Shown here in pieces: positions 27,255 to 34,944 of a DNA stretch of 64,000 nt (positions within the stretch are counted from its first letter, which is position 1; each line of letters begins with the position of its first letter). The stretch lies in assembly GCA_030616775.1 (NCBI GenBank), contig JAUWWQ010000001.1, forward strand, positions 62,001 to 126,000, in the 5' to 3' direction. A program made the translations under genes and the position numbers. The stretch is from Planctomycetota bacterium. Its GTDB lineage: Bacteria; Planctomycetota; Phycisphaerae; UBA1845. Below the pieces are notes generated by a model that did not search any database, was not told the DNA's origin, and saw nothing but the letters and a program-made list of their open reading frames with translations.

Positions 27255-28295
27255 GTGAGAACGTGCGGAAAGGCCCTGGCAGCTATCTCATTGATGTGGT
27301 TGTGGACTATGGGATCCACTGGGTGTGGGGGAAGCGCTGTAACGGATCTTGGGCCACTTGGCGGGTATAGCGGATATGATATCAACGAGCTTGGGCACGC
27401 CGTTGGCAACACCCAGAACGCAGACTCGAGGAGGCGGGCTTTTGTCTATGATGGTGATGTGCTGACGGATCTAGGACCCGCCGATGCTGTTTTTAGCGAA
27501 GCCTACGGAATCAATGACCAAGGCCAAGTCGTGGGTCGGGTCAGGCATGAATCAAATTCACCGATCGTTGCGTTTCTATGTGATCCTTCCGAGGGCATGC
27601 AAGACCTCGGCACGCTTGGCGGCGATTACAGCATCGCAGTTGGAATCAACAATTCAGGGCAAGTTGTTGGCTGGTCGGACCTCGCGGAGGATGACGAAGA
27701 AGACTGCGAGCCGGATAACATACTGTGCGGCGCATCTCATGCCTTTCTATGGGAAGACGGAACCATGACGGATCTAGGCACACTGGGAGGTTCCACGAGC
27801 CGAGCCCATGCCATCAACGAGGCTGGTCAGATCGTTGGGTGGGCCGAGACGGAAGAGGGATCCATGCGCGCTGTCCTCTGGCAAAGCGGAACTGTCACCG
27901 ATCTCGGTATAGGAGGTTTGGCCCGCGGCATCAATGACTCGGGTGAGATCGTCGGTACGTTCTACTCGGAAGGCAAGGGGCACGCGTTCCTATACCGAGA
28001 GGGCGAAGTGACCAACCTCGGCATATCGGGATGGTTTGAGACCGGCGCCTACGGGATCAACAATCGCGGCCAGGTGGTCGGCTACTACACACCCAGCATT
28101 GTAACTAACACGCGCGCTTTTCTCTGGGAGGACGGTGAGTTTGTGGATGTCGATACCTTGAGTTCACCATTGTTCGGTTGGCAGTTCTATGATGCACGGG
28201 ACATCAATGACACTGGTCAGATTGTAGGCACTGGGTCGCGTCCCTTCGGCGCAGGAGCGAGCGCGTTTATCCTCACGCTGCCTCCCAAGGAATGA
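27255..28295 (+). CDS. HAF-repeat lipoprotein
   Basis: The GTG at 27255 has GGAGA 6 nt upstream; an ATG at 27228 is the alternative. A signal peptide ends in a lipobox-like STGC. The rest is about seven to eight HAF-type repeats of ~40-50 residues. Each has a TDLGTLGG-like start and a YGINDxGQVVG centre (examples: GINDQGQVVGR, GINNSGQVVGW, AINEAGQIVGW, GINNRGQVVGY, DINDTGQIVGT). HAF repeats occur in many secreted bacterial proteins and probably form a beta-propeller-like structure; the biochemical role is unknown. The lipobox is imperfect, so lipidation is likely but not certain. Confidence 0.8.
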   Translation: MRTCGKALAAISLMWLWTMGSTGCGGSAVTDLGPLGGYSGYDINELGHAVGNTQNADSRRRAFVYDGDVLTDLGPADAVFSEAYGINDQGQVVGRVRHESNSPIVAFLCDPSEGMQDLGTLGGDYSIAVGINNSGQVVGWSDLAEDDEEDCEPDNILCGASHAFLWEDGTMTDLGTLGGSTSRAHAINEAGQIVGWAETEEGSMRAVLWQSGTVTDLGIGGLARGINDSGEIVGTFYSEGKGHAFLYREGEVTNLGISGWFETGAYGINNRGQVVGYYTPSIVTNTRAFLWEDGEFVDVDTLSSPLFGWQFYDARDINDTGQIVGTGSRPFGAGASAFILTLPPKE

Positions 28296-28496
28296 CCGGC
28301 TGGCAGGCGACAGAGTCCACGACAAGATTCTGCGAACGCCGGGTGCCACTGGTCCCGATGTACATCGGGATCCGCCAGTGTCTTCGATCCTCTCGCTCGT
28401 GCGAGATTCCTATCTCGCACGCACCGTTCGTAGGATTCCAATTCTGCGAGGTTGCGGGAAGGGATTCCCGCCAGAGTCGGTTTACGCGGGTTGTGA
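28296..28496. repeat. Hairpin-dense intergenic segment
   Basis: Three separate perfect inverted repeats occur in 200 bp. First, TCCCGATGTACATCGGGA (28353-28370) nested inside CACTGG/CCAGTG arms. Second, GTGCGAGAT / ATCTCGCAC with a 4-nt loop (28399-28420). Third, GCGGGAA / TTCCCGC (about 28453-28470). None is followed by a T-run, so ordinary termination is not supported. The HAF gene and the antitoxin gene converge here. Confidence 0.7.
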
Positions 28497-28985
28497 TCAG
28501 ACCAGCGCGCTGACATCGACGCCGAGGGCGCGGGCGATGCGCTTCAGCGTGCGGACGGTGGTGCGGTCGGGATTGCGTTCGATGCGTGATATCTGTGATT
28601 GGGGGAGGTTGAGCTTCTCGCCGAGCTGCTTCTGGGTTAATCCCTTGGCCTTACGGGCCTTGGCGATCCGCTCTGCGGCCAGTTCCAAGGCGAACTCGTC
28701 CGCGTCGACGAAGTCGTTGTCACCACTCTCGATTTGCGCGATGGCGTGCTGGACCATGCTGGCTTTGATGAGCTCCTCGTACTCGCCAATGGGCACAAGG
28801 ACGTACGCTGTGCGACCGTTCTCGACGATGTAGGAGTGCTCCTGAGTGTTGCGGCGTGGGCTGGGACTCGGACGTGCACTGCGATGACTGCGTACTGTGG
28901 CTTTTCCTCTCCCGCTGCGTGCACCCTCTATGGTTCGTCGTCCCGTGGTCGATTTCCTGGCCGCTGTTGTGGGAGTCTTTGGCAT
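28497..28985 (-). CDS. XRE-family antitoxin of a toxin-antitoxin pair
   Basis: The C-terminal ~65 residues form a helix-turn-helix of the XRE/Cro type: GLTQKQLGEKLNLPQSQISR, then IERNPDRTTVRTLKRIARAL. Before it is a short segment (YVLVPIGEYEELIKA) like the Phd/prevent-host-death linker found in many chromosomal antitoxins. The N-terminal 45 residues are basic, low-complexity and overlap the toxin gene by 58 bp. The true start may therefore lie further in, around the NTQEHSYIVENG segment. Toxin-first order resembles HigBA. It would neutralise the toxin and repress the operon. Confidence 0.75.
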   Translation of the reverse strand: MPKTPTTAARKSTTGRRTIEGARSGRGKATVRSHRSARPSPSPRRNTQEHSYIVENGRTAYVLVPIGEYEELIKASMVQHAIAQIESGDNDFVDADEFALELAAERIAKARKAKGLTQKQLGEKLNLPQSQISRIERNPDRTTVRTLKRIARALGVDVSALV

Positions 28986-29230
28986 TGTCGCACAAGTATC
29001 CGGTCTCTGGCCCGGTTCGTTTCGAAGACCGCGATGCAGCCCTCGAAGCGGAAAAACCGCAGCATGTATCGGCTGGCTTCCGGGTCGTGTATAGCCTCAG
29101 AGTGTGAGATCGCCTCGACCGACGAAGACCGGACCCCATTTAGTGTCTGAAAGAATGCATTCGCTTCCTCCTTGGTGCATCTAAACTTCAAAAAAAACTC
29201 CACATCCCGATGCAGCTGCACGTCCAGCAT
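28928..29230 (-). CDS. RelE/HigB-like toxin
   Basis: The ATG at 29230 is set by a GGAGG 7 nt upstream, giving 100 aa. The C-terminal half (ASRYMLRFFRFEGCIAVFET, then RILVRQCQR) has the alternating beta-strand pattern and basic end of RelE/ParE-fold toxins. The N-terminus (MLDVQLHRDVEFFLKFRCTK) would supply the two helices. Such toxins cut mRNA on the ribosome or inhibit gyrase; which applies here cannot be told. The strongest support is the overlapping downstream antitoxin gene. Confidence 0.6.
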   Translation of the reverse strand: MLDVQLHRDVEFFLKFRCTKEEANAFFQTLNGVRSSSVEAISHSEAIHDPEASRYMLRFFRFEGCIAVFETNRARDRILVRQCQRLPQQRPGNRPRDDEP

Positions 29231-29587
29231 TGGCGTGCCTCCATCTGCCATACACCCGTCCACGTGACACCGGGGCGTCTCGCGTCCGAAGTAGCGTCCT
29301 CAATACAAACGGAAACCCTAACATCATCCAACCTCCGTTTCATCTCGACAGTAGTGAACATCTTTCTCATACAGTGTAAACAACACACAACATCCTCCGC
29401 TCATACATCCTGGGATAAGCGGGATGATCCGGGATCTCGCGTACTCCACTCGTGAACGTGCTGAGCACACCCTCCCTGCAAAGCAAACTAATCCCGCGGC
29501 CCGGACCCGACGTGGAGACGAGCTTGCACCTCCTTTCTGTTCCACGGCCGGGGGGGGGCTCGGCCTCTCTATTCGTATCTCATATAT

Positions 29588-29615
29588 AGCATATATCAGA
29601 TTTGATATGTGTCAA
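29588..29615 (-). promoter_or_regulatory. Promoter and likely operator of the first toxin-antitoxin operon
   Basis: On the minus strand a perfect TTGACA (29610-29615) and TATGCT (29588-29593) are 16 bp apart. The spacer holds an inverted repeat (ACATATCA ... TGATATAT), a natural site for an autorepressing antitoxin. The transcript would run ~350 nt before the toxin ATG. Confidence 0.5.
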
Positions 29616-29881
29616 GGAAAATCTGTCGGCGGCGCCGATCGTTTTGCGAAAAAGGCGGTGATGGGGCGAGATCACCCTACGATCGGACAAGCTTGGTGTG
29701 GTCGGTGGTGCAAAAGTACCGTTGGGATCGACCCGATCCACCACGTCTATTGGGGATTGTCGATTGTTGGTCGGCTGTCTGCGGCCGGCACGGGAGCCGG
29801 GCGCTACAGTAGACCATTTGGAACGGTACTGACCCACCACGGCCGGCGGGGACGCCGGCCGCTACGGACGGGAGCCCGGCG
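29616..29881. other. Intergenic region with GCCGG-rich repeats
   Basis: Words of the form GGGAGCCGGGCGCTACAGTAG occur at about 29791-29812 and again at 29870-29890. Between them lies a GCCGGCGGGGACGCCGGCCG palindrome near 29843-29862. No gene is convincing in this stretch or in 29231-29587. Confidence 0.5.
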
Positions 29882-31111
29882 CTACGGTAGGACGAGGCGG
29901 GTGTGCTCGGTGGTGCAGAAGCGGTCGGTCATGCCTGCGATGTAGTCGCAGATGACGCGGTCGATGCCCTGCTCGTCGATCCGGGCGGTGAAGCGCTTCG
30001 GAAGGGCGCCCGGGTCTGTGCGATAGGCCTTGAAGAGGGCGAGGACCATTTGCCGACCTTTTGCGTCCATCGCAGCCACCTCGGGGTGTCGGTAGACGTG
30101 CTCGATCAGGAAGCGCTCCAGCTCGGTCAGTCGTGCATCGGCCTCGGCGGACGGGGTGACCAGCGGCTCGTCCGTCGCCCGTACCTGTTCCAGAGTGCCG
30201 ATAGAAGCCAAACGCCGGCGGGATGTCTCGATCACGTCTGTGAGAAGCGTATCGAGCATCTTATCGAGGACGATCCGGCGGACAGCGTGGATATGCTTCA
30301 CATCGTCATTCGCTGCGATGTCTTCGTAAGCGTCCTGCCATAGGGGCACGTACCGTAGCTCGGTCAGGCCAACGAACTCGGCGCCGATGGCGTCTTCCAG
30401 ATCGTGGCAGTTGTAGGCGATTCGATCCGCGATCGAGGCGATCTGAGCTTCGACGGAGGGGCGGGTCGGTAGGTCGTTGTGCGAAAGGCGACGATGCGGG
30501 GGTGCCTTGACGTCGGAATGTCCGCGCGGGCTCCCGATAGATCGGGATTCCATTCCGCCCGCGGTTCGGGCTTCGACGGTGTCCGAACGATCCGTTGTTG
30601 AGGCCGGGGTATCGTAGTGAGTCGCGTGGGCCAGCAGGCCGGCGCGGGTTTCCGCAGCCAGGTTCAAGCCGCGGAAGGCGGGGAAGGGATGCTCGAGATA
30701 GTCGACCACGCGGAGAGTGTGGACGTTGTGGTTGAATCCGCCGCAACTGGCCATGGCCTCGTTGAGGGCGGCCTCACCGGCATGGCCAAAAGGCGGGTGG
30801 CCCAGATCGTGAGCCAGAGTGATCGCTTCGGCCAGCAGCTCACTGGCTCGAAGAGCCACCGCGAGGCACCGGGCGATCTGAACCGCTTCGAGCGTATGGG
30901 TCAGTCGTGTGCGGAAGTGGTCGTGGTGCGAGGGTGCGAAGACCTGGGTCTTGCCCTCCAACCGTCGGAAAGCGGTGCTTTCGATGATGCGATGCCGATC
31001 GCGCTCGAAGGGGCTTCGCAAGGGATCGTCGGGCTCGGGGTGCGACCGTCCTCCGTAATCGCTGGAGCGAACAGCATAGGGTGCCAGGTAGTTTTGCGAT
31101 GAATCCGCCAC
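29882..31111 (-). CDS. dgt: dGTPase-like HD phosphohydrolase
   Basis: HD-superfamily deoxyguanosinetriphosphate triphosphohydrolase-like protein. Features: RHRIIESTAFRRLEGKTQVF, RTRLTHTLEAVQIAR (metal His), LAHDLGHPPFGHAGE (HD pair and downstream His) and IASIADRIAYNCHDLEDA (second Asp region). These enzymes remove triphosphate from dNTPs and shape nucleotide pools; some act in phage resistance. The GTG at 31111 has GAGGA 4 nt upstream; a GTG at 31189 is possible but lacks one. A long-form palindromic element is translated at residues ~182-197 (TAGGMESRSIGSPRG), in a loop before the IADRIAY helix. Confidence 0.88.
   Translation of the reverse strand: MADSSQNYLAPYAVRSSDYGGRSHPEPDDPLRSPFERDRHRIIESTAFRRLEGKTQVFAPSHHDHFRTRLTHTLEAVQIARCLAVALRASELLAEAITLAHDLGHPPFGHAGEAALNEAMASCGGFNHNVHTLRVVDYLEHPFPAFRGLNLAAETRAGLLAHATHYDTPASTTDRSDTVEARTAGGMESRSIGSPRGHSDVKAPPHRRLSHNDLPTRPSVEAQIASIADRIAYNCHDLEDAIGAEFVGLTELRYVPLWQDAYEDIAANDDVKHIHAVRRIVLDKMLDTLLTDVIETSRRRLASIGTLEQVRATDEPLVTPSAEADARLTELERFLIEHVYRHPEVAAMDAKGRQMVLALFKAYRTDPGALPKRFTARIDEQGIDRVICDYIAGMTDRFCTTEHTRLVLP
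30522..30567 (-). repeat. Long-form palindromic element inside dgt
   Basis: The arms are CCGCGCGGGC and GCCCGCGGTTC, with a CCCGATAGATCGGGA inner palindrome. It is almost base-for-base the copy at 33391-33436 in uvrA and is read in the same frame. Confidence 0.88.
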
Positions 31112-31226
31112 GGGTTCCTCGGGGCCGTTGGATGATTCAGCAATGGTCGCACCTCTGCGGGTCTCCGGAGGCCGGCAGGTGCCATTCACATGATACGTTC
31201 GACGCGGTCTCGAGGCACGTGGGGCT

Positions 31227-31270
31227 GCGCGGGCTCCCGATAGATTGGGATTCCATTCCGCCCGCGGCTC
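31227..31270. repeat. Long-form palindromic element upstream of dgt
   Basis: An intergenic copy differing from the dgt copy at only a few bases (GATTGGGA for GATCGGGA). It sits between dgt and the HIT-protein gene, 705 bp from the intragenic copy. Confidence 0.85.
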
Positions 31271-31291
31271 GGGTGGGTCACTGAGGTTGTT

Positions 31292-31813
31292 CTAAGGTCG
31301 CAAACCGGCTGCCTGGGCGTTTTTGACAAGCTGGACGCAGAGGGCGTCCAGCGAATCAGGGACGACCCGGCTGTCGCCGATCACGGCCATGAAGTTGGTG
31401 TCTCCAGACCATCGCGGGACGACATGGGCGTGAAGGTGCTCGGGCAGGCCGGCACCGGCGCATTGGCCGAGGTTGTACCCGATGTTGAAGCCGTGCGGCG
31501 AGAGGATTCCTCTCAAGATGGTGACGCCGTCACGGATGGCCCGGGTTATGTCGGCCAGCTCGTCCTCATTCAGATCTGCGAAGTCGCCTTTGTGCCGGGC
31601 GTGGGCGATCACCAAGTGACCGCTGGTGTACGGGAACCGGTTCATAACAACGAACGTGGACTTCGTTCGCCAGATGACACGGTTCTCGTTGTCGCGTTCG
31701 GGGTGTTCCCAATGATGACAGAGGAAGCAGCCGGTATCCTCGACCTCGTCACCGAGCGAGCGGATGTATTCCATCCGCCACGGCGCCCACAGATTCTTGT
31801 TAAAATCGGCCAT
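31292..31813 (-). CDS. HIT-family nucleotide hydrolase or transferase
   Basis: A 173-aa HIT protein. The N-terminus NLWAPWRMEYIRSL and the CFLC motif are typical of the branch related to diadenosine tetraphosphate phosphorylases (FHIT/AP4A group). The catalytic histidine triad is HLHAHVVPRW. Earlier blocks FVVMNRFPYTSGHLVIAHA and FNIGYNLGQCAGAGLPEH fit the fold. Members hydrolyse or phosphorolyse dinucleoside polyphosphates and related nucleotide adducts. The ATG at 31813 is followed directly by conserved residues. Confidence 0.9.
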   Translation of the reverse strand: MADFNKNLWAPWRMEYIRSLGDEVEDTGCFLCHHWEHPERDNENRVIWRTKSTFVVMNRFPYTSGHLVIAHARHKGDFADLNEDELADITRAIRDGVTILRGILSPHGFNIGYNLGQCAGAGLPEHLHAHVVPRWSGDTNFMAVIGDSRVVPDSLDALCVQLVKNAQAAGLRP

Positions 31814-31880
31814 AACAGCCTGTCACCCCCGGCGGTGCCAAGTGTATCGGCTGCGACTCGTTTCAACAAGATGAGGATTG

Positions 31881-31908
31881 TTGCATCGGGTGGTCCAGTG
31901 GTTAGACT
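31881..31908 (+). promoter_or_regulatory. Promoter of the small lipoprotein gene, probably leaderless
   Basis: TTGCAT (31881-31886) and TAGACT (31903-31908) are 16 bp apart. The expected start point, about 7 nt after the -10, falls within 3 nt of the ATG at 31918, which has no Shine-Dalgarno. Confidence 0.4.
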
Positions 31909-31917
31909 CGGGACATT

Positions 31918-32529
31918 ATGATGAGGCGGCTTGTGCGAGTGCAGGTTGTGGTGCTGCTGGTTTGCGGGTTCGGATTTACAGTGTGGACCGGGTGCAGCCG
32001 GGATGTGCGCCTGGCGGGTCGCAAGCTCCGCAGCGTGACGGTCAAGACGGTGACCCACTACGGCGTGAAGCTGGACGAGAAGGCGTCGCCGCAACAGGTG
32101 GCCTATGCGGTTCTGCGTGCAATCCGGGATGACTTCCTGGCCAAAAGCAGCGAGGAGCGCGAGGCCGCCCTGGACAGGCAATTCGATCTTTGCGCCGCCA
32201 ATGTGATCGACGCTCGGAAGCGAGCCAAGATAAGCCGGGAGGAGCTGATCTATAACGTGGTCTACCGCTGGACGCCTACGGTGTCCCACTACTCGCACGA
32301 TATCGAAACGGAGTGGGAAAAGGCCAGGGAACGCTTCGTGTTGCTGGGTCAAAGACCGGTTACGGGCTCCCAGAACGGTCAGACGGAGTGCCAGGTGTTG
32401 ATGGAGGTCGATGATCCAGGCGGCGATCCCAACACTCGCGCGGTGCTGGTCGTTTTTCTCGTAAAGGACAGCGGGTTCTGGCGGGTGTCGCATCTCGGAT
32501 TCAAGCCCGGCAGGCGCTCGATTGATTGA
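31918..32529 (+). CDS. Small lipoprotein of unknown function
   Basis: A signal peptide (RLVRVQVVVLLVCGFGFTVW) ends at a lipobox-like TGC near residue 26. The mature ~178 residues are charged and helical in the first half (ASPQQVAYAVLRAIRDDFLA, then EREAALDRQFDLCAANVI). The second half has beta character (VLMEVDDPGGDPNTRAVLVV, then SGFWRVSHLGF), reminiscent of NTF2/SnoaL-like folds in overall pattern only. I do not recognise the family. Confidence 0.7.
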   Translation: MMRRLVRVQVVVLLVCGFGFTVWTGCSRDVRLAGRKLRSVTVKTVTHYGVKLDEKASPQQVAYAVLRAIRDDFLAKSSEEREAALDRQFDLCAANVIDARKRAKISREELIYNVVYRWTPTVSHYSHDIETEWEKARERFVLLGQRPVTGSQNGQTECQVLMEVDDPGGDPNTRAVLVVFLVKDSGFWRVSHLGFKPGRRSID

Positions 32530-32537
32530 GGAAGTAA

Positions 32538-32616
32538 GAATGTCGAATTCGGAATAGCGAATGTGAGTAGCGCGTGCATCATTCATTCACTATTCGCCAT
32601 TCTGCATTCGCTATTT
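32538..32616. repeat. Heptamer arrays in inverted orientation upstream of uvrA
   Basis: Four GAATNNN words follow one another at 32538-32565. Words of the complementary form (NNNATTC) run from about 32582 to 32616. The two arms include a perfect 11-bp inverted repeat, AATAGCGAATG with CATTCGCTATT. The array ends 11 bp before the uvrA start. Confidence 0.7.
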
Positions 32617-32627
32617 GACACCCATCA

Positions 32628-34658
32628 ATGGAACCGAAATCGATCACGATCAAAGGTGCCCGCGAGCACAACCTGCAAAATGTCTCGCTCAAACTGCCTC
32701 GCGGGAAGCTGATTTGCTTCACGGGTATTTCCGGTAGCGGTAAGAGCAGCTTCGCATTCGATACCCTGTTCGCGGAGGGGCAGCGGCGTTACCTGGAATC
32801 GCTCAGCTCGTACGCCCGGCAGTTCCTCGGGCAACTTGTCAAACCCGACGTCGATCAGATCACCGGGCTGAGCCCGGCGATCGCCATCCAACAGAAGAGC
32901 AGCGGGTGGAATCCGCGAAGCACGGTCGGGACGATCACCCAGATTCACGACTATCTTCGCGTGCTGTTTGCACGGGTTGGGCGGCAGCACTGCACAAGCT
33001 GCGACCAGCCGATCAGCGCCCAGACACGAGAGCAGATCATCGCAAGAATCCTGGAGCTGTCAGCAGGCACGAAGGTGCTGATTCTCGGTCCTGTGGTTCG
33101 CGGGCAGAAGGGCGAATACCACGATCTGTTCGAGGATATGATCCGGCAGGGGTATGCCCGGGCCCGGGTGGACGGTGAGGTCGTGGCCCTTTCGGAAGCG
33201 CCCAGGCTGGAGCGCAATATCCGACACAATATCGAGATCGTCGTGGACCGGCTGACCATCTCGCCGGCGGTTCGGTCGCGGTTGGCTGAAGCCGTCGAGA
33301 ACGCATTGAGACTTGGCGATGGGACGCTCGTTGTGCAAGTGATGCCCACCGAAGGGGCCGCGGGCTTAAGTTCGCGCGGAGAAGGCAACCGAGCCGCGGG
33401 CGGAATGGAATCCCGATCTATCGGGAGCCCGCGCGGTGATATGAACGGAAGCGACGAAGGGCGGAAGCGAGTGGCATCCAGGACACGGGGCGCGCCTTTG
33501 CCGCGGGAGCCCCGCTCCAGAACGCAAGCGGGCGATCTGCTGTTGTCCTCGCATTACGCGTGCGCGCGTTGTGATCTGAGCTTCGAGCCGCCGTCGCCGC
33601 AGCTTTTCAGCTTCAACTCGCCGACGGGAATGTGCCTCACGTGCGACGGGCTCGGTACGACGTTTGACTTCGATCCTGATCTGCTGATTCCCGATCCTCG
33701 AAAGTCGTTTCTGCAGCTCGCGATCGCGCCTATGCGTACGAGGATCGGACGATGGCGGCGGCATATCTATCGCGGAGTGGCCAACCACGTGGGCTTCGAT
33801 CTGAAGACGCCGTGGCATAAGCTGCCGGCCAGGGCAAAAAACGCGCTGCTGAACGGCCTGGGTGACACCCACATGACCTTTGAATGGCGCTGGCGCGGCG
33901 GGGTCTGGAGGCATGGCGGCACTTTCCGGGGCGTGATTGCGGAGCTTCGTGAGAAGCACCGTAAGGCCAAGGCCAATTTCGTCCGGGCGTACTACGAGAA
34001 GTACATGCGGAAAACTCAGTGTCCCGACTGTCGGGGGGCACGGCTCAATCCGCAGGCCCTAGCGGTGCGGTTGGGGCAGCTCAATATCAACGAGCTGTCT
34101 GCGTTGTCGATAGCGGAGGCCGGCCGGTTCTTAGAACGACTGAAGCTGGGTCCTACAGAGCAACGGATCGCCGAAGAGGTGCTCAAGGAGATCCGCGGCC
34201 GGCTCGGGTTTCTGTGCGATGTGGGGCTGGAATATCTGACGCTCGATCGGTCGGCGCCAACGCTGGCTGGCGGTGAGTCGCAGCGGATTCGTCTGGCCAG
34301 TCAGATCGGCGCAGGTCTTGTCGGGGTGCTTTATATCTTGGACGAGCCGAGCATCGGGCTTCACGCACGGGACAACAAGCGGTTGCTCGACTCATTGTGC
34401 CGTCTGCGTGACATGGGCAACACGGTAATCGTTGTCGAGCATGACGAGCAGACCATGCGCCGGGCTGACGAGATTGTGGACTTCGGCCCCGGCCCGGGGA
34501 TTCGCGGAGGGAAGATCGTCGCCCACGGCGACATCGACAAGATCATCGCCTCCCGCCGCTCGATCACCGGCAAATACCTCCGTGGCGATGAGGAAATCGA
34601 AGTGCCGAAGAAACGTCGAAACGTCAAAACGTCGAAACGTCAGAATGTCCAAGAATGA
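32628..34658 (+). CDS. uvrA: UvrA first ABC module (split double-length UvrA)
   Basis: This encodes only the first of four ABC modules. Present: TIKGAREHNLQNVSLKLPRG, Walker A GISGSGKSS, YARQFLGQLVKPDVDQITGL, zinc and Cys motifs CTSC, CARC, CLTC and CPDC, signature LAGGESQRIRLASQI, and DEPSIGLH. The frame then ends at the module 1-2 linker: after ITGKYLRGDEE it reads into an octamer array and stops. A full UvrA needs two modules per unit. The remaining three modules start 2 kb downstream, after an inserted island. Palindromic DNA is translated at residues ~243-270. UvrA detects bulky DNA lesions and loads UvrB; whether this fragment is active alone is unknown. Confidence 0.9.
   Translation: MEPKSITIKGAREHNLQNVSLKLPRGKLICFTGISGSGKSSFAFDTLFAEGQRRYLESLSSYARQFLGQLVKPDVDQITGLSPAIAIQQKSSGWNPRSTVGTITQIHDYLRVLFARVGRQHCTSCDQPISAQTREQIIARILELSAGTKVLILGPVVRGQKGEYHDLFEDMIRQGYARARVDGEVVALSEAPRLERNIRHNIEIVVDRLTISPAVRSRLAEAVENALRLGDGTLVVQVMPTEGAAGLSSRGEGNRAAGGMESRSIGSPRGDMNGSDEGRKRVASRTRGAPLPREPRSRTQAGDLLLSSHYACARCDLSFEPPSPQLFSFNSPTGMCLTCDGLGTTFDFDPDLLIPDPRKSFLQLAIAPMRTRIGRWRRHIYRGVANHVGFDLKTPWHKLPARAKNALLNGLGDTHMTFEWRWRGGVWRHGGTFRGVIAELREKHRKAKANFVRAYYEKYMRKTQCPDCRGARLNPQALAVRLGQLNINELSALSIAEAGRFLERLKLGPTEQRIAEEVLKEIRGRLGFLCDVGLEYLTLDRSAPTLAGGESQRIRLASQIGAGLVGVLYILDEPSIGLHARDNKRLLDSLCRLRDMGNTVIVVEHDEQTMRRADEIVDFGPGPGIRGGKIVAHGDIDKIIASRRSITGKYLRGDEEIEVPKKRRNVKTSKRQNVQE
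33356..33436 (+). repeat. Two palindromic elements inside the first uvrA module
   Basis: A degenerate short form (33356-33379) is followed by a long form (33391-33436). Both are translated (AAGLSSRG and RAAGGMESRSIGSPRG). Confidence 0.85.
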
Positions 34659-34672
34659 TGATGTCGAAATGT
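34610..34672 (+). repeat. Octamer array at the end of uvrA module 1
   Basis: Five consecutive RAAACGTC-type octamers at 34610-34649, plus a GAAATGTC at 34665-34672. The stop codon (34656-34658) lies within this tract. The same octamer array occurs at 37899-37938 at the module 2-3 junction. Confidence 0.8.
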
Positions 34673-34944
34673 CAAAGCGTGAGCTTGTCGAAAAGCTTCA
34701 GCCCCATAGGGGCGCTGGCGCGTAGCCACGGGCGCGAGCCCGTGGGAAATGGAGGCCGGAGAAGGGACAAGCCCCGGAGGGGCGACACCTTGCACGCTGG
34801 GTGTGACGACGCGCGCCCGGTGCCACTGGTAAGCACCGGCTCACCCGTCGCCAGAGCCCAGGCATGCCTAGTGACCTCAGTAAGGTGGGTATGGGCCATC
34901 AAGGTTGCTCTACATGGGCACGAGCACGCGGCCCGAGAGGAACG
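34673..34944. other. Left flank of the uvrA-splitting island
   Basis: There is no gene. It holds palindromic words CCACGGGCGCGAGCCCGTGG (about 34724-34743) and GCCCCGGAGGGGC (about 34771-34783), and a CGGTGCCACTGG word related to the one at 28340. Confidence 0.55.

Noticed and set aside
29580-29840. 86-codon minus-strand frame upstream of the first toxin
   Set aside because: It covers the promoter/operator and GCCGG repeats and has no ribosome site or family resemblance.
29882-31189. Retron, CRISPR or known multi-gene defence cassette around dgt
   Set aside because: No reverse transcriptase, repeats with spacers or partner genes are present; the dNTPase alone is a common housekeeping gene.
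31884-31915. tRNA-like words (GGTCCAGTGGTTAGACTC) just before the small lipoprotein gene
   Set aside because: Only a D-arm-like stretch is present; there is no anticodon stem, T-arm or acceptor pairing. It overlaps a plausible promoter.
34658-34658. Simple frameshift joining uvrA module 1 to module 2
   Set aside because: More than 2 kb with three separate genes lies between the modules, so a single-base error cannot explain the split.
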